A stretch of DNA of 64,000 nt from Amycolatopsis coloradensis (GTDB taxonomy: Bacteria > Actinomycetota > Actinomycetes > Mycobacteriales > Pseudonocardiaceae): NCBI RefSeq assembly GCF_001953865.1, contig NZ_MQUQ01000019.1:1-64000 (forward strand), given 5' to 3'. The notes below the pieces were generated by a model that had not been told where the DNA came from, searched no databases, and was given only the letters and a program-made list of their open reading frames with translations. The stretch's first letter is position 1; every line of letters starts with the position of its first letter. The translations under genes were made by a program, and so were the position numbers. Positions 40,810 through 49,572 of the stretch are shown here, one piece after another.

Positions 40810-42000
40810 TCAGTCCGGCAGCAGTGGCACCCACGGCTCCTCGGCCTGCCCGAGGTGCACCGCCCGGGTGATGGACTTCGAACCGAAGCGGTCCCGGACG
40901 GTGTCGAGCGTCGAATCGAGCGCGTCCCTCGGCTTCGCCCCGAACGGCAAGGCCAGCTGGATCGCGTCGTCCTTCGTCAGGTTCGTCAGCGCGAGGCCGA
41001 TCAGCGTGAGCCCGCGCTCGTCGATCAGCGGCCGCGCCGCGGCGAGCAGGTCACGCGCCGCCGCGACGATCGCGCCGGTCTGTTCGGTCGCTTCCAGCAG
41101 GGTGTGCGAGCGCGTGGCCTTGGTGAAGTCGGCGAACCGCATCCGCAGCACGACCGTCCGGCATACGCGATGCGCCGCACGCAGCCGCCGGGCGAGGCGA
41201 TCGGCCAGCGTCAGCAGCATCGCGTCGAGTTCGGCAGGCGTGCGCGGCCTGCTGCCGAGCGCGCGCTGCGCCCCGATCGACCGGCGACGGCGACCGGTCT
41301 GCACCCGCCGGGGATCGTCGTTGTGGGACAAGGCATGCAGGTGGACCCCGACACCGCGGCCGAGCATCCGGACGAGTTCCTTCTCCCCGAACCCCTCCAT
41401 CTGCCCGACCGTCGTCACGCCGCGCTCCCGCAGCTTCTGCGCGGTCACCTTGCCCACACCCCACAGCCGCTCGACCGGCAGCGGATGCAGGAACTCCAGT
41501 TCCCCGTCGTGCGGCACGACGAGCAGCCCGTCGGGTTTGGCGACACCGCTGGCCACCTTCGCGAGGAACTTCGTCCTCGCGACGCCGACCGTGATCGGCA
41601 GGCCGACCTGCTCCAGGACGTCCTTCCGCAGTTGCGCCGCGATCTGGCTCGGCGTGCCCGCGATCCTCAGCAGCCCACCGACATCGAGGAACGCCTCGTC
41701 GATCGAGATGCCCTCCACCAGCGGTGTCGTGTTGTCGAAGACCTCGAAGACCGCCTTGCTCGCCTCCGAATACGCGTGCATCCGCGGCGGGACCACGATG
41801 GCGTGCGGGCACAGCCGCCGCGCCTGGCCGCCGCCCATCGCCGTACGGACGCCGAACGCCTTGGCCTCGTAACTGGCCGCCAGCACGACCCCGCCGCCGA
41901 CGATGACCGGCCGTCCGCGCAGGGTCGGGTCGTCACGCTGCTCGACCGACGCGTAGAACGAGTCCAGGTCGGCGTGCAGGATGGGACCCTCGGGCGTCAT
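40810..42000 (-). CDS. dinB: DNA polymerase IV
   Basis: The 396-residue Y-family translesion polymerase has ILHADLDSFYASVEQRDDPT (catalytic Asp residues), VVLAASYEAKAFGVRTAMGG, EGISIDEAFLDVGG (catalytic Asp-Glu), the HhH segment LWGVGKVTAQKLRERGVTTV and a little-finger domain. The C-terminus lacks a clear QxxLxLF clamp motif, having LALPFG instead. The ATG is two bases from a LexA-type box, so the mRNA is probably leaderless or nearly so. Confidence 0.93.
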   Translation of the reverse strand: MTPEGPILHADLDSFYASVEQRDDPTLRGRPVIVGGGVVLAASYEAKAFGVRTAMGGGQARRLCPHAIVVPPRMHAYSEASKAVFEVFDNTTPLVEGISIDEAFLDVGGLLRIAGTPSQIAAQLRKDVLEQVGLPITVGVARTKFLAKVASGVAKPDGLLVVPHDGELEFLHPLPVERLWGVGKVTAQKLRERGVTTVGQMEGFGEKELVRMLGRGVGVHLHALSHNDDPRRVQTGRRRRSIGAQRALGSRPRTPAELDAMLLTLADRLARRLRAAHRVCRTVVLRMRFADFTKATRSHTLLEATEQTGAIVAAARDLLAAARPLIDERGLTLIGLALTNLTKDDAIQLALPFGAKPRDALDSTLDTVRDRFGSKSITRAVHLGQAEEPWVPLLPD

Positions 42001-42001
42001 A

Positions 42002-42014
42002 GAACATATGTTCG
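42002..42014. promoter_or_regulatory. LexA (SOS) box at the dinB start
   Basis: On the dinB strand the site reads CGAAC-ATAT-GTTC, matching the actinobacterial SOS box CGAAC-N4-GTTCG at all but the last base. It is adjacent to the start codon. Confidence 0.7.
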
Positions 42015-42133
42015 CATCGCTCGGCCTACCAGCCAAGACCCACCTCGTCGAACGGCGGACCCAGTAGGAGATCCGGTGTTCGAACACTTCGCCGTCCCGG
42101 ATTTCGGCGGTGAACGCGCCCGCTTCGCTCGTT

Positions 42134-42553
42134 TCATCCGACCGAAGAACGCGCGCGACGGGGACCGACACGGGCGCGAAGGAAGTCCGTCACCGAGCGC
42201 CCGCCGGTCAGACACCAGATCGCGATGACCGGGTCGCAGATCGCGCAGCCGAACGAGGAGTCGTCCAGGAACGGGATGATCGGGGCGCCCTTGAGATGGT
42301 GCACGACGTCCCAGGCGGTGTGCAGCAGCCAGCCGATGCCGATGAACGTCCACGACTCGAGGCCGCGGTACGCCACGTAGGCCAGTACCGCGGTGAAGGC
42401 GAATTCCCAGATCCCGAGGCCGCCACCGCCGAGATACGCCGCGCCCGCGCCCGCCACCATGATCGCGTTGAAACGGCGGCGGTGCGGTTCGTGGATGAGC
42501 GACATCAGGACGACGTAGGCGAGGCCGACGAGAATCGGCGCGATGATCATCAT
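42134..42553 (-). CDS. DUF6010 family membrane protein
   Basis: The 139-residue protein has four hydrophobic segments. Characteristic parts are VLMSLIHEPHRRRFNAIMVA, FTAVLAYVAYRGLESWTFIG, GWLLHTAWDVVHHLKGAPII and FGCAICDPVIAIWCL. The two His pairs and the CAICD motif might bind metal, but the function is unknown. Two ATG codons open the frame. It is divergent from the GlxA-type gene. Confidence 0.82.
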   Translation of the reverse strand: MMIIAPILVGLAYVVLMSLIHEPHRRRFNAIMVAGAGAAYLGGGGLGIWEFAFTAVLAYVAYRGLESWTFIGIGWLLHTAWDVVHHLKGAPIIPFLDDSSFGCAICDPVIAIWCLTGGRSVTDFLRARVGPRRARSSVG

Positions 42554-42643
42554 GGCTCGACGCTAGAACCGGGACACCTTCGCTCCCAGTGGCGTGAACG
42601 ACGCCTTCCAACGGGATCTCGCCACGCGCGCTAAATTGCGGTC

Positions 42644-43582
42644 ATGCACACCGTCGCCGTGCTCGCGCTGGACAAGGTGATCCCGTTCGACCTGTCGACA
42701 CCCATCGAGGTCTTCACCAGGACCCGGCTGCCGGACGGGAGCGCGGGTTACCGGGTGCTCGTCTGCGCCGAAATGCCCGACGTCGACGCCGGGCATTTCA
42801 CCTTGCGCGCGCCGTGGGGCCTGGAGGCGCTGCGCGAGGCCGACACGATCATCGTCCCCGGCACCGCCGAACCGACGCGGCCGATCCCGGAAGCCGTCCG
42901 CGAGGCACTCACCACGGCCGCGGCGAAGGGCACCCGGATCGCCTCGATCTGTTCCGGCACCTTCGTCCTCGCCGCCGCAGGACTGCTCGACGGACTCCGC
43001 GCCACCACCCACTGGATCGCCGCGGACCTGCTCGCCGGGACCCATCCGGCGATCGACGTCGACCCGGACGTGCTCTACGTCGACAACGGGCAGATCCTGA
43101 CGTCCGCGGGCGCCGCGGCGGGCCTGGACCTGTGCCTGCACCTGATCCGCCGCGACCACGGCTCCGCGATCGCGGCCGACGCCGCCCGCCTTTCGGTGAT
43201 GGCACTGGAACGCGAGGGTGGTCAGGCGCAGTTCATCGCGTTGCGGCATCCCCCGGCCCCCCGCGGCGCGGCGCTGGAACCCACTTTGCTCTGGATGCAG
43301 GAAAACCTCGCCCGCGATCTCAGTCTCGCCGACATCGCCGCACGCGCCGGCCTGAGCACCCGCACGCTGATCCGGCACTTCCGCGAACAGACCGGGACGA
43401 CACCGTTGCAGTGGCTGCACCGGACGCGGATCCGGCAGGCGCAGCATCTGCTGGAGACCACCCAGGACGCCGTCGAGCGGATCGGCGCCGAGGTCGGTTT
43501 CGGTTCGCCCACCTCGTTCCGTGACCGGTTCAAACGCACAACCGGCGTCAGCCCGGTCACCTATCGACGCGCTTTCCGTTAA
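42644..43582 (+). CDS. GlxA family AraC-type regulator with DJ-1/PfpI domain
   Basis: The 312-residue protein has an N-terminal DJ-1/PfpI-like domain (VAVLALDKVIPFDLSTPIEV; nucleophile-elbow Cys in ASICSGTFVLAAAG) and a C-terminal AraC double HTH (LSLADIAARAGLSTRTLIRH, then VERIGAEVGFGSPTSFRDRF). GlxA-type proteins regulate genes for nitrogenous or secondary metabolites. It is convergent with a small hypothetical gene (overlap of 4 bases). Target unknown. Confidence 0.9.
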   Translation: MHTVAVLALDKVIPFDLSTPIEVFTRTRLPDGSAGYRVLVCAEMPDVDAGHFTLRAPWGLEALREADTIIVPGTAEPTRPIPEAVREALTTAAAKGTRIASICSGTFVLAAAGLLDGLRATTHWIAADLLAGTHPAIDVDPDVLYVDNGQILTSAGAAAGLDLCLHLIRRDHGSAIAADAARLSVMALEREGGQAQFIALRHPPAPRGAALEPTLLWMQENLARDLSLADIAARAGLSTRTLIRHFREQTGTTPLQWLHRTRIRQAQHLLETTQDAVERIGAEVGFGSPTSFRDRFKRTTGVSPVTYRRAFR

Positions 43583-43869
43583 GCGGCGAGGGCCAGTGCC
43601 GTGCCCGATGCCCGGACCCGGGCCTGTTCGGCGAACCGCCTCCGGGCGGCGACGACTCTGAGCCATCGTTCGGAGCGCTCGGCGTCCAGACCGGAAGTGG
43701 CCCTGGCGAGTACCTCGGCGGCGTGCGCGGCGGAGTCGATCTCCGCGGCGGCGCCGAGGTAGTCGCCCGCCTCGATCAGCTTGTAGGCGTGGCGCATCTC
43801 GGTCTGCGCGGTCGAGTAGATGGCGTAGGCGGCCAGGTTGTTCGCCAGCGGCCCCAGTGAATGCGACAT
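43579..43869 (-). CDS. Hypothetical helical protein, 96 residues
   Basis: The protein begins MSHSLGPLANNLAAYAIYST and is helical throughout (AYKLIEAGDYLGAAAEIDSA, RWLRVVAARRRFAEQARVRA), with a TPR-like flavour but too short for more than one or two repeats. GGAG lies seven bases before the ATG. It is divergent from the MFS gene. Family not recognised. Confidence 0.7.
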   Translation of the reverse strand: MSHSLGPLANNLAAYAIYSTAQTEMRHAYKLIEAGDYLGAAAEIDSAAHAAEVLARATSGLDAERSERWLRVVAARRRFAEQARVRASGTALALAA

Positions 43870-43995
43870 CGGATTCTCCGTTCCTTCTCTTACCGACACG
43901 TCGAACGGGTACCCCGTGGTTCGACACGGCCGTGCATATTTCCGAACTTTTCCGGGGGTTGCGCGAAGTAGCCGCCACACGACAGCCTGAAACGC

Positions 43996-45255
43996 ATGCC
44001 AGCCAGGGCGGCGTCGTTCCGCAGCGTGTTCGCGGTCGCCGAGTTCCGCCGGATCTGGCTCGCGCAGTTGCTCTCGGTCGCCGGTGACCAGCTGGCCAGG
44101 GTCGCGCTCACGGTGCTGGTGTTCGACCGGACGTCGTCGGCAGGATGGGCTTCGGCGGCGTACGCGCTGACGTTCGTGCCCGATCTCCTCGGCGGCGCGC
44201 TGGGCGGGATCGCGGACCGGTTCTCGCGACGCATCGTGATGGTGGTGACCGACGTCGGCCGCGCGGTCCTGATCGCGTTGATGGCGGTCCCCGGGCTGCC
44301 GCTGCCCGCCGCGGCCGCGCTGCTGTTCTTCGTGCAGCTCATGGCGGGACCGTTCCACGCGGCACGCCAGGCGATGCTGCCGGACCTGCTCGACCCGGAC
44401 CGCCTTGTCGTCGGCCAGGCCGTCATTTCCTCGACGTACCAGGCCGGACTCGTGGTCGGCTTCGGCGCGGGCGCCGCCGTCGTCACCGGCCTCGGCGTCC
44501 CCGGCGCGCTGCTCATCGACGCGGGAACGTTCGCGCTGTCGGCACTCATGCTCCGCTTCGGACTGAAGCGGTACCCGCCGTCGGCGCCACGTCACCACCG
44601 GCGCCCGTCCCTGATCGCGGGGTGCCGCCTCGTCGCCCGCGACCGCAAGCTGCGATGGCTGCTGCTCATCGCGTGCTGCTGCGGCTTCTACGTCGTGCCC
44701 GAAGGTCTCGCCGTCCCGGTCGCCGCCGAACTCGGCGGGGCAGGCGCGCTGCCGTGGCTGCTGGCCGCGAACCCGGCCGGCTCGGTGCTCGGCGGGATCC
44801 TGCTGAGCCGGATCCCGCGGGAACGGCAGGTCCGGCTGCTGGGCGCGCTGACGGTGGCGAGCAGCCTGGTGCTGATCCCGACCGGCTGGGCGCCCGGTCT
44901 GGTCACGATCGTCGTGCTGTGGACGATCTCGGGAGTGTTCTCCGCGCACGACATGATCACTCAGACGCAGTATGGTCTCGCCGCGCCGCCGGACCATCGT
45001 GGTCAGGTGATCGGTGTCGCGATCGCGGCGTTGCGGGCGGCGCAGGCGGCGGGCATCGCGGCAGGCGGGCTGCTGGCCCAGGTCGTCGCGCCGACCACCG
45101 CGATCACCGTCGCCGCGGTCGCGGGTGCGGTGGTCGCCTGCGTCGCGGGCGCGGGCTGGACACGTGCGGTGTCGTCCCGCCGCGGGCCGGAAGGACTGGG
45201 GGACCCCGTCGGTCCGGTCGGCGGGACGACACCCGTTGGTGAGCACCGTTCCTGA
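43996..45255 (+). CDS. MFS transporter, probable drug exporter
   Basis: The 419-residue protein has about 12 TM segments and the MFS motif A between TM2 and TM3 (GGIADRFSRRIVMVVTDVGR). It resembles macrolide/tetracycline-like exporters of the MFS_3 group (FRRIWLAQLLSVAGDQLARV). Its stop codon abuts the first of two minus-strand micro-ORFs. Whether it transports those peptides is untested. ATG gives MPARAASFRSVF. Confidence 0.9.
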   Translation: MPARAASFRSVFAVAEFRRIWLAQLLSVAGDQLARVALTVLVFDRTSSAGWASAAYALTFVPDLLGGALGGIADRFSRRIVMVVTDVGRAVLIALMAVPGLPLPAAAALLFFVQLMAGPFHAARQAMLPDLLDPDRLVVGQAVISSTYQAGLVVGFGAGAAVVTGLGVPGALLIDAGTFALSALMLRFGLKRYPPSAPRHHRRPSLIAGCRLVARDRKLRWLLLIACCCGFYVVPEGLAVPVAAELGGAGALPWLLAANPAGSVLGGILLSRIPRERQVRLLGALTVASSLVLIPTGWAPGLVTIVVLWTISGVFSAHDMITQTQYGLAAPPDHRGQVIGVAIAALRAAQAAGIAAGGLLAQVVAPTTAITVAAVAGAVVACVAGAGWTRAVSSRRGPEGLGDPVGPVGGTTPVGEHRS

Positions 45256-45279
45256 TCACGTCCAGTTGTTGTCCCGCAT
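45256..45279 (-). CDS. Micro-ORF MRDNNWT (tandem copy 2)
   Basis: ATG-CGG-GAC-AAC-AAC-TGG-ACG-TGA lies behind CGAGGGAGGTG (45286-45296), an 11-base sequence identical to that before the sister micro-ORF 64 bases upstream. The stop abuts the stop of the convergent MFS gene. The shared ribosome site and the DNNW coding identity argue for a duplicated, translated unit. I know of no family; function unknown. Confidence 0.5.
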   Translation of the reverse strand: MRDNNWT

Positions 45280-45322
45280 GCCGTTCACCTCCCTCGAAAT
45301 AGCGATCTATCCGGCAAAACAC

Positions 45323-45343
45323 TCACCAGTTGTTGTCCTGCAT
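45323..45343 (-). CDS. Micro-ORF MQDNNW (tandem copy 1)
   Basis: ATG-CAG-GAC-AAC-AAC-TGG-TGA follows CGAGGGAGGTG (45349-45359) by five bases. It differs from its sister at residue 2 and at the C-terminus. A promoter on the minus strand would lie in 45360-45470, divergent from the GGDEF gene. With 6 codons it would be among the shortest genes known if translated. Confidence 0.5.
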   Translation of the reverse strand: MQDNNW

Positions 45344-45472
45344 CGGTGCACCTCCCTCGTTTTGGTTGGGCTGTCCGGGGGAATTCACGGCCGCGCCTCT
45401 TATCGTCGGAAACGACGCGTTCGTCGCCGTCCCGGTTCGATTACGGTGTAGATCACCGACGGAAGAGGGTGC

Positions 45473-46771
45473 GTGGACGGACGACTCGGCGGCACGCGGC
45501 GACGGCTCAGGGCCTGGCACCTGTGGAGCCTGCCGCGATCTGTGCGTACCTACGTCCTGGTCGTGAATCTCATCGCAGTCCTCTCGACCGCCGCCACCGC
45601 CCGGTTGATCCCGGTCACCGGCGCCGACCTGGCCCGGTTCGGCGTCTTGACGCTGTGCGCGGCCATCGCGATCGAGGGCACCCGGCAGATCGAACGCCAA
45701 CGGGAGTACGACAGGGCCCCGTCGGTCGCCTACGTCGACACCAAGGCGGTCTGGAGCGTCGCCGCCGTCATCGCGCTGCCGCCGGTGCTCGCCGCCGCGA
45801 TGGTCGTGGTGACCTACACCATCGCATGGCTGAGGATCTGGCCACACCAACGGCCGGTTCTCCCCCATCGGTGGATCTTTTCCGCCGCGACGGTGCTCTG
45901 CGGCACGCAGGCGGCCGTCGTCGTCCTCAGCCTCGGCATGCGCCACTACCCCGGCACGCCCGATTCCGGGCTGCTCTCCGGACTGGGCGATCTCGCCGTC
46001 ATCATCGTGGCCGCGGGGCTGCGCTGGGCGATCAACACCGTGCTGGTGATGATCGCGATCGCGCTCTCGTCACCGCCGAAGTCGATCGGCGAGCTGTTCT
46101 CCGGCTTCGGCGACCAGATCCTCGAGGCCGGCGCGCTCGGCCTCGGCCTGGTGACGGCCGTCGTCCTCGTCCAGGCCAACCCGCTGGTGCTGGTCGGGGT
46201 CGTCATCGCACTGGTCGCGCTGCACCGCGGGCTGCTGCTGACGCAGTACCGGCGCGACGCGCACACCGACGCCACCACCGGGCTGGTCACGAAACGCCGG
46301 TGGCGCCAGCTGGCCGAAGAACACCTCGGCCGGACGCGTGCGGGCCGCAAACTCGGCGTGCTGTTCCTCGACCTCGACAACTTCAAGACGATCAACGACA
46401 CCTACGGCCACCCCAACGGCGACGTCGTCCTGCGCGCGGTCGGCGACGCGCTGCGCGCCGAGATCCGGGAGCAGGACGTCTGCGGGCGGTGGGGTGGCGA
46501 GGAGTTCGCGATCGTCATCCCGGACGTCCACAGCGAGGAGACACTGCGCCAGGTGGCCGAACGGATCCGGCACCAGGTGGCGGTGGTGTCGGTCGCGCTG
46601 CCCGATCGCGACGCCGTGCTGACCGATCTGACGGTGTCGATCGGCGGGGCCCTCTACCCGGCGGCCAACATCACCAGCGTCGACGACCTCCTCGTCGCCA
46701 CCGACACGGCGCTCTACCGGGCGAAACAAGGCGGCCGCAATCGCGTCGAACTGGCCCCGCCCACGCAGTAG
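45473..46771 (+). CDS. Membrane-bound diguanylate cyclase (GGDEF) 2
   Basis: The 432-residue protein has about six N-terminal TM segments (SVRTYVLVVNLIAVLSTAAT onward) and a GGDEF domain with FLDLDNFKTINDTYGHPNGD and GRWGGEEFAIVIPD. The I-site REQD is five residues before GGEEF. It should synthesise cyclic di-GMP. The architecture is the same as the cyclase at 34085, so the two are paralogues. GTG start after GGAAGAGGG. It is divergent from the tandem micro-ORFs. Confidence 0.92.
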   Translation: MDGRLGGTRRRLRAWHLWSLPRSVRTYVLVVNLIAVLSTAATARLIPVTGADLARFGVLTLCAAIAIEGTRQIERQREYDRAPSVAYVDTKAVWSVAAVIALPPVLAAAMVVVTYTIAWLRIWPHQRPVLPHRWIFSAATVLCGTQAAVVVLSLGMRHYPGTPDSGLLSGLGDLAVIIVAAGLRWAINTVLVMIAIALSSPPKSIGELFSGFGDQILEAGALGLGLVTAVVLVQANPLVLVGVVIALVALHRGLLLTQYRRDAHTDATTGLVTKRRWRQLAEEHLGRTRAGRKLGVLFLDLDNFKTINDTYGHPNGDVVLRAVGDALRAEIREQDVCGRWGGEEFAIVIPDVHSEETLRQVAERIRHQVAVVSVALPDRDAVLTDLTVSIGGALYPAANITSVDDLLVATDTALYRAKQGGRNRVELAPPTQ

Positions 46772-46795
46772 GGTTGCCTCGTCCGGGGAGGCACC

Positions 46796-47997
46796 ATGAG
46801 CTTGAATCGGTTCGCTTGGGGTCCCGTAGGGCTGGTCATCGCGGCACAGGCGGTGGTGCTCACACTGTTCTCCGGCCGATACGGCTTCCAGTGGATCGGC
46901 CCTCGCTGACGCCGTTGCCGACGAGGCTTACGACCGACGTCTTCGGCGCCACGTGGCGGCCACCTTGGGCGCCATGGGACGGTCGTCCTGCTGGCACTGG
47001 TCGCCCGGGAGTTCCGCGGCGCACAGGTCCTGACCGCAACCGCTACCGCGCTGTCGGCGTTCGTCGTGGTCGACATGCTGGTCTGGAGTGCGCTGGACCT
47101 GGTGGTCCTGCGCCTGTTCCGCACCGGCGACGGACGGTGGTGGCTCGCGATCGGCGCGGTCATCGGCATCGGCCTGGAGCGCAAGTGGCTCGTCCTGTTG
47201 GTGGTCACCTCGATCGGCCTGGCAGTACTCGCCGTCGGCCCGCGTACGGTTTTGCGCAGCGGCTGGATCGCCGCCAGGATCGCGCTCGCGCTGACAGTGG
47301 CCGCGCCGGGCTTGATCTGGCAGGCGTCACACGATTTCCCTTTGCTGACGGTACTTCCGGGATCAGCGAGGACGACGGCGCGGAGAACCGGATCCTGTTC
47401 GCGCCGATGCGACTGCTCTCCCTCTCCCCGGTGGTCGTACCGGTGTGGATCGCGGGCGCACTCCGGCTTTGGCGCGACCCGGACCTGCGCTGGGCTCGCT
47501 CGCCAGCTCTGGCCTACCCGATCCTGTTCGTGATCTTGGTGGTACTGGGCGGAAAGCCGTACTACTCGGCACCTTTTCTGTTGCTGCTCACGGCCGCAGG
47601 CGCGGATCCCTGCCTGCGTTGGCTGAACCGGACCTGGTGACGGGCCTTGGCCGCGTTCTTGGCCTTGACGGTCGCCCGCGTTCGATCACAGGTCCCGGAC
47701 GCGGTGATCTTCACGCGGAACTACGGGCAGGCCGGAGCTTTGGAGCACTACGGGCTTCCGGCGGTGTACTCGGGGCAGATGTCCTATGCGGACTGGGGCC
47801 CGCCCCCGGACGACGCCGGCCCGATGGTCGTGGTGGGTCCGTATCTTCCGGAGTGGTTCACGGGATGTCGTGAGATGGCGGTGCACGACAATGGGATCGG
47901 GATGGAGAACGAGGAGCAAGGGGTACGGATTTCCTTGCGTGCGGGGACTTCTCGGCCTTGGTCGGAGTTGTGGGCGGGGATGCGGCACTATTACTGA
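46796..47997 (+). pseudogene. Decayed GT39/ArnT-like membrane glycosyltransferase
   Basis: Pieces of one membrane glycosyltransferase lie in order but in different frames. MSLNRFAWGPVGLVIAAQAV ends at a TGA at 46909. TRLTTDVFGAT follows around 46930. MVDMLVWSALDLVVLRLF to LIWQASHDFPLLTV covers 47066-47350. SGISEDDGAENRILFAPM to LRWLNRTW ends at 47640, and RNYGQAGALEHYGLPAVYSG is in 47647-47997. The usual acidic loop after the first TM (RDELYF-type) is deleted. Multiple frameshifts and deletions indicate a dead gene. Confidence 0.85.
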
Positions 47998-48007
47998 GGT
48001 TGGGGTT

Positions 48008-48265
48008 TTCCGGAAATCGGCGATAGTCGGGTCGTCAGAGCCCCAACTGTCGACGACCGTCATTGCGGTCACCGAGGCACGTACCTGTAGGCCGTTGCCG
48101 GAAATCGGCAATGGCCGTCTTTCGTGGTCACTGCAGGCGGAAGGACACCGAGTGACACGCCCAGTGACACAGCAGAGCACCGCTTCATCGGGCCCTGACG
48201 ACGAAGTCGCCGCGGCGCGGCGGACCTGTCGAGGAAGCCCAAAGACCGTTGCCGGAAATCGGCAA
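48008..48265. repeat. TTGCCG-N5-CGGCAA palindromes upstream of the HNH gene
   Basis: Perfect copies at 48095-48111 and 48249-48265 share GTTGCCGGAAATCGGCAATG exactly; a degenerate copy lies near 48008-48023. The 324-base gap has no coding frame I trust. Related palindromes lie downstream of the HNH gene. Confidence 0.75.
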
Positions 48266-48321
48266 TGGCCGACAACGCCGCAAGATCCAAAAGTGTCGGT
48301 GGCCGGTTGTAGGTTCTTTGA

Positions 48322-49572
48322 GTGGACATTCACAACGCCCCTGTGGCGCTACTCGAAGACCTCACCGACCCTCGACTCTTGAAGGAAATCAATACATCAC
48401 TGAAGTTCTTGGATGACAAGGATTCCGTTGCTGTGGCGGTCGCGGCTTCAGCGGGGATCGCACGCCTGGAAGCGGTCCGGTTCCGCGCCCTGGCGCAACT
48501 GAACCGGCATCGCGAGGGCGCGCGGAGCGTGGCGCAGGAAGTCGCCTTCGCACTGTCCCTTGTGGATAGTCATGCTGCCGAGATGGTCGCTGCGGCCGAT
48601 GCGTTGACCACCCGGCTGCCCCGCACCCTGGGGCTGATGGACAAAGGCGCGGTGAGTGGTTTCGGGGCAATGAAGGTCGCCGCCGCCACCGCCTGGCTAT
48701 CCGACGAGAACGCCCGCGCCGCCGACGCCCTGCTGGAAGAACGGTTACCGGGGAAGAATTCGGAGCAGATCCGGAAGGCGGCGGGTTATGCGGCGATGAC
48801 GGTCGACCGCGAGGGCGCCGACAAACGGACCGAGCACCATCGCGACGGCCGCCGACTCAGTTTACGCCACGGTGAGACCGGGGTGGCGTCGATCGAGATC
48901 GAAGACGGCCCCGTCGAAAAAGTTACTGCCGCCTACCGCCGGATCGACCGTGAAGCACGGGCACTCAAGACCGAAGGCGAGACCCGCACCCTCGATCAAT
49001 TACGTGCCGATGTCGCCCTCGACCTCCTCCTCGGCGGACAAGACGGGGTGAGTGAACGCACCGAGGTATTCCTCTATATGGACTTGTTCACCTACCTCGG
49101 GCTGAATGACGACCCCGCGGAGCTTGCCGGGCACGGTCACCTTCCGGCGTCACTGGCCCGGCACATCGCGACCGGACCCAACACCGTCCTGCGCCGCATC
49201 ATCACCGACCCACCATCCGGACAAGTGCTGGACCTCGGCCGGGACCGCTACCGACCCACCGCCGGTCTCGACGAATACGTCCGGGTGCGGGACCGTGAAT
49301 GCCGAAGACCCGGCTGCCACCGCCCCGCCCAAGCCTGCGACCTCGACCACACCGTGCCCTGGCAGCACGGCGGCCACACCGACGCCGCGGACCTCATCAG
49401 CTTCTGCCGCCGCGACCACCGACTCAAAGACGAACCCGGCTGGACCTACCGGCTCGCACCCGACGGCACCCTCACCATCACCACCCCCACCGGACAGACC
49501 TACGACAGCACACCTCCACCCCTCCACGAAGCTCGCCCGAAAACACTCCAGACCGACGAGCCACCGTTTTGA
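48322..49572 (+). CDS. HNH endonuclease with DUF222 (13E12 repeat family)
   Basis: The 416-residue protein has an N-terminal helical DUF222 region (FRALAQLNRHREGARSVAQE, AADALTTRLPRTLGLMDKGA) and a C-terminal HNH nuclease with RDRECRRPGCHRPAQACDLD and DHTVPWQHGGHTDAADLISF, then CRRDHRLKDEPGW. This is the actinobacterial REP13E12-type family, often multi-copy and probably selfish or mobile. The GTG start is close to the end of the repeat-rich leader. Flanking palindromes suggest an element of about 1.7 kb. Confidence 0.9.
   Translation: MDIHNAPVALLEDLTDPRLLKEINTSLKFLDDKDSVAVAVAASAGIARLEAVRFRALAQLNRHREGARSVAQEVAFALSLVDSHAAEMVAAADALTTRLPRTLGLMDKGAVSGFGAMKVAAATAWLSDENARAADALLEERLPGKNSEQIRKAAGYAAMTVDREGADKRTEHHRDGRRLSLRHGETGVASIEIEDGPVEKVTAAYRRIDREARALKTEGETRTLDQLRADVALDLLLGGQDGVSERTEVFLYMDLFTYLGLNDDPAELAGHGHLPASLARHIATGPNTVLRRIITDPPSGQVLDLGRDRYRPTAGLDEYVRVRDRECRRPGCHRPAQACDLDHTVPWQHGGHTDAADLISFCRRDHRLKDEPGWTYRLAPDGTLTITTPTGQTYDSTPPPLHEARPKTLQTDEPPF

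Noticed and set aside
45256..45343. Relation of the DNNW peptides to E. coli extracellular death factor (NNWNN) or biarylitide precursors
   Set aside because: Only three residues (NNW) coincide with the former, which has no statistical weight; the latter need a P450 and a pair of aromatic residues, neither present here.
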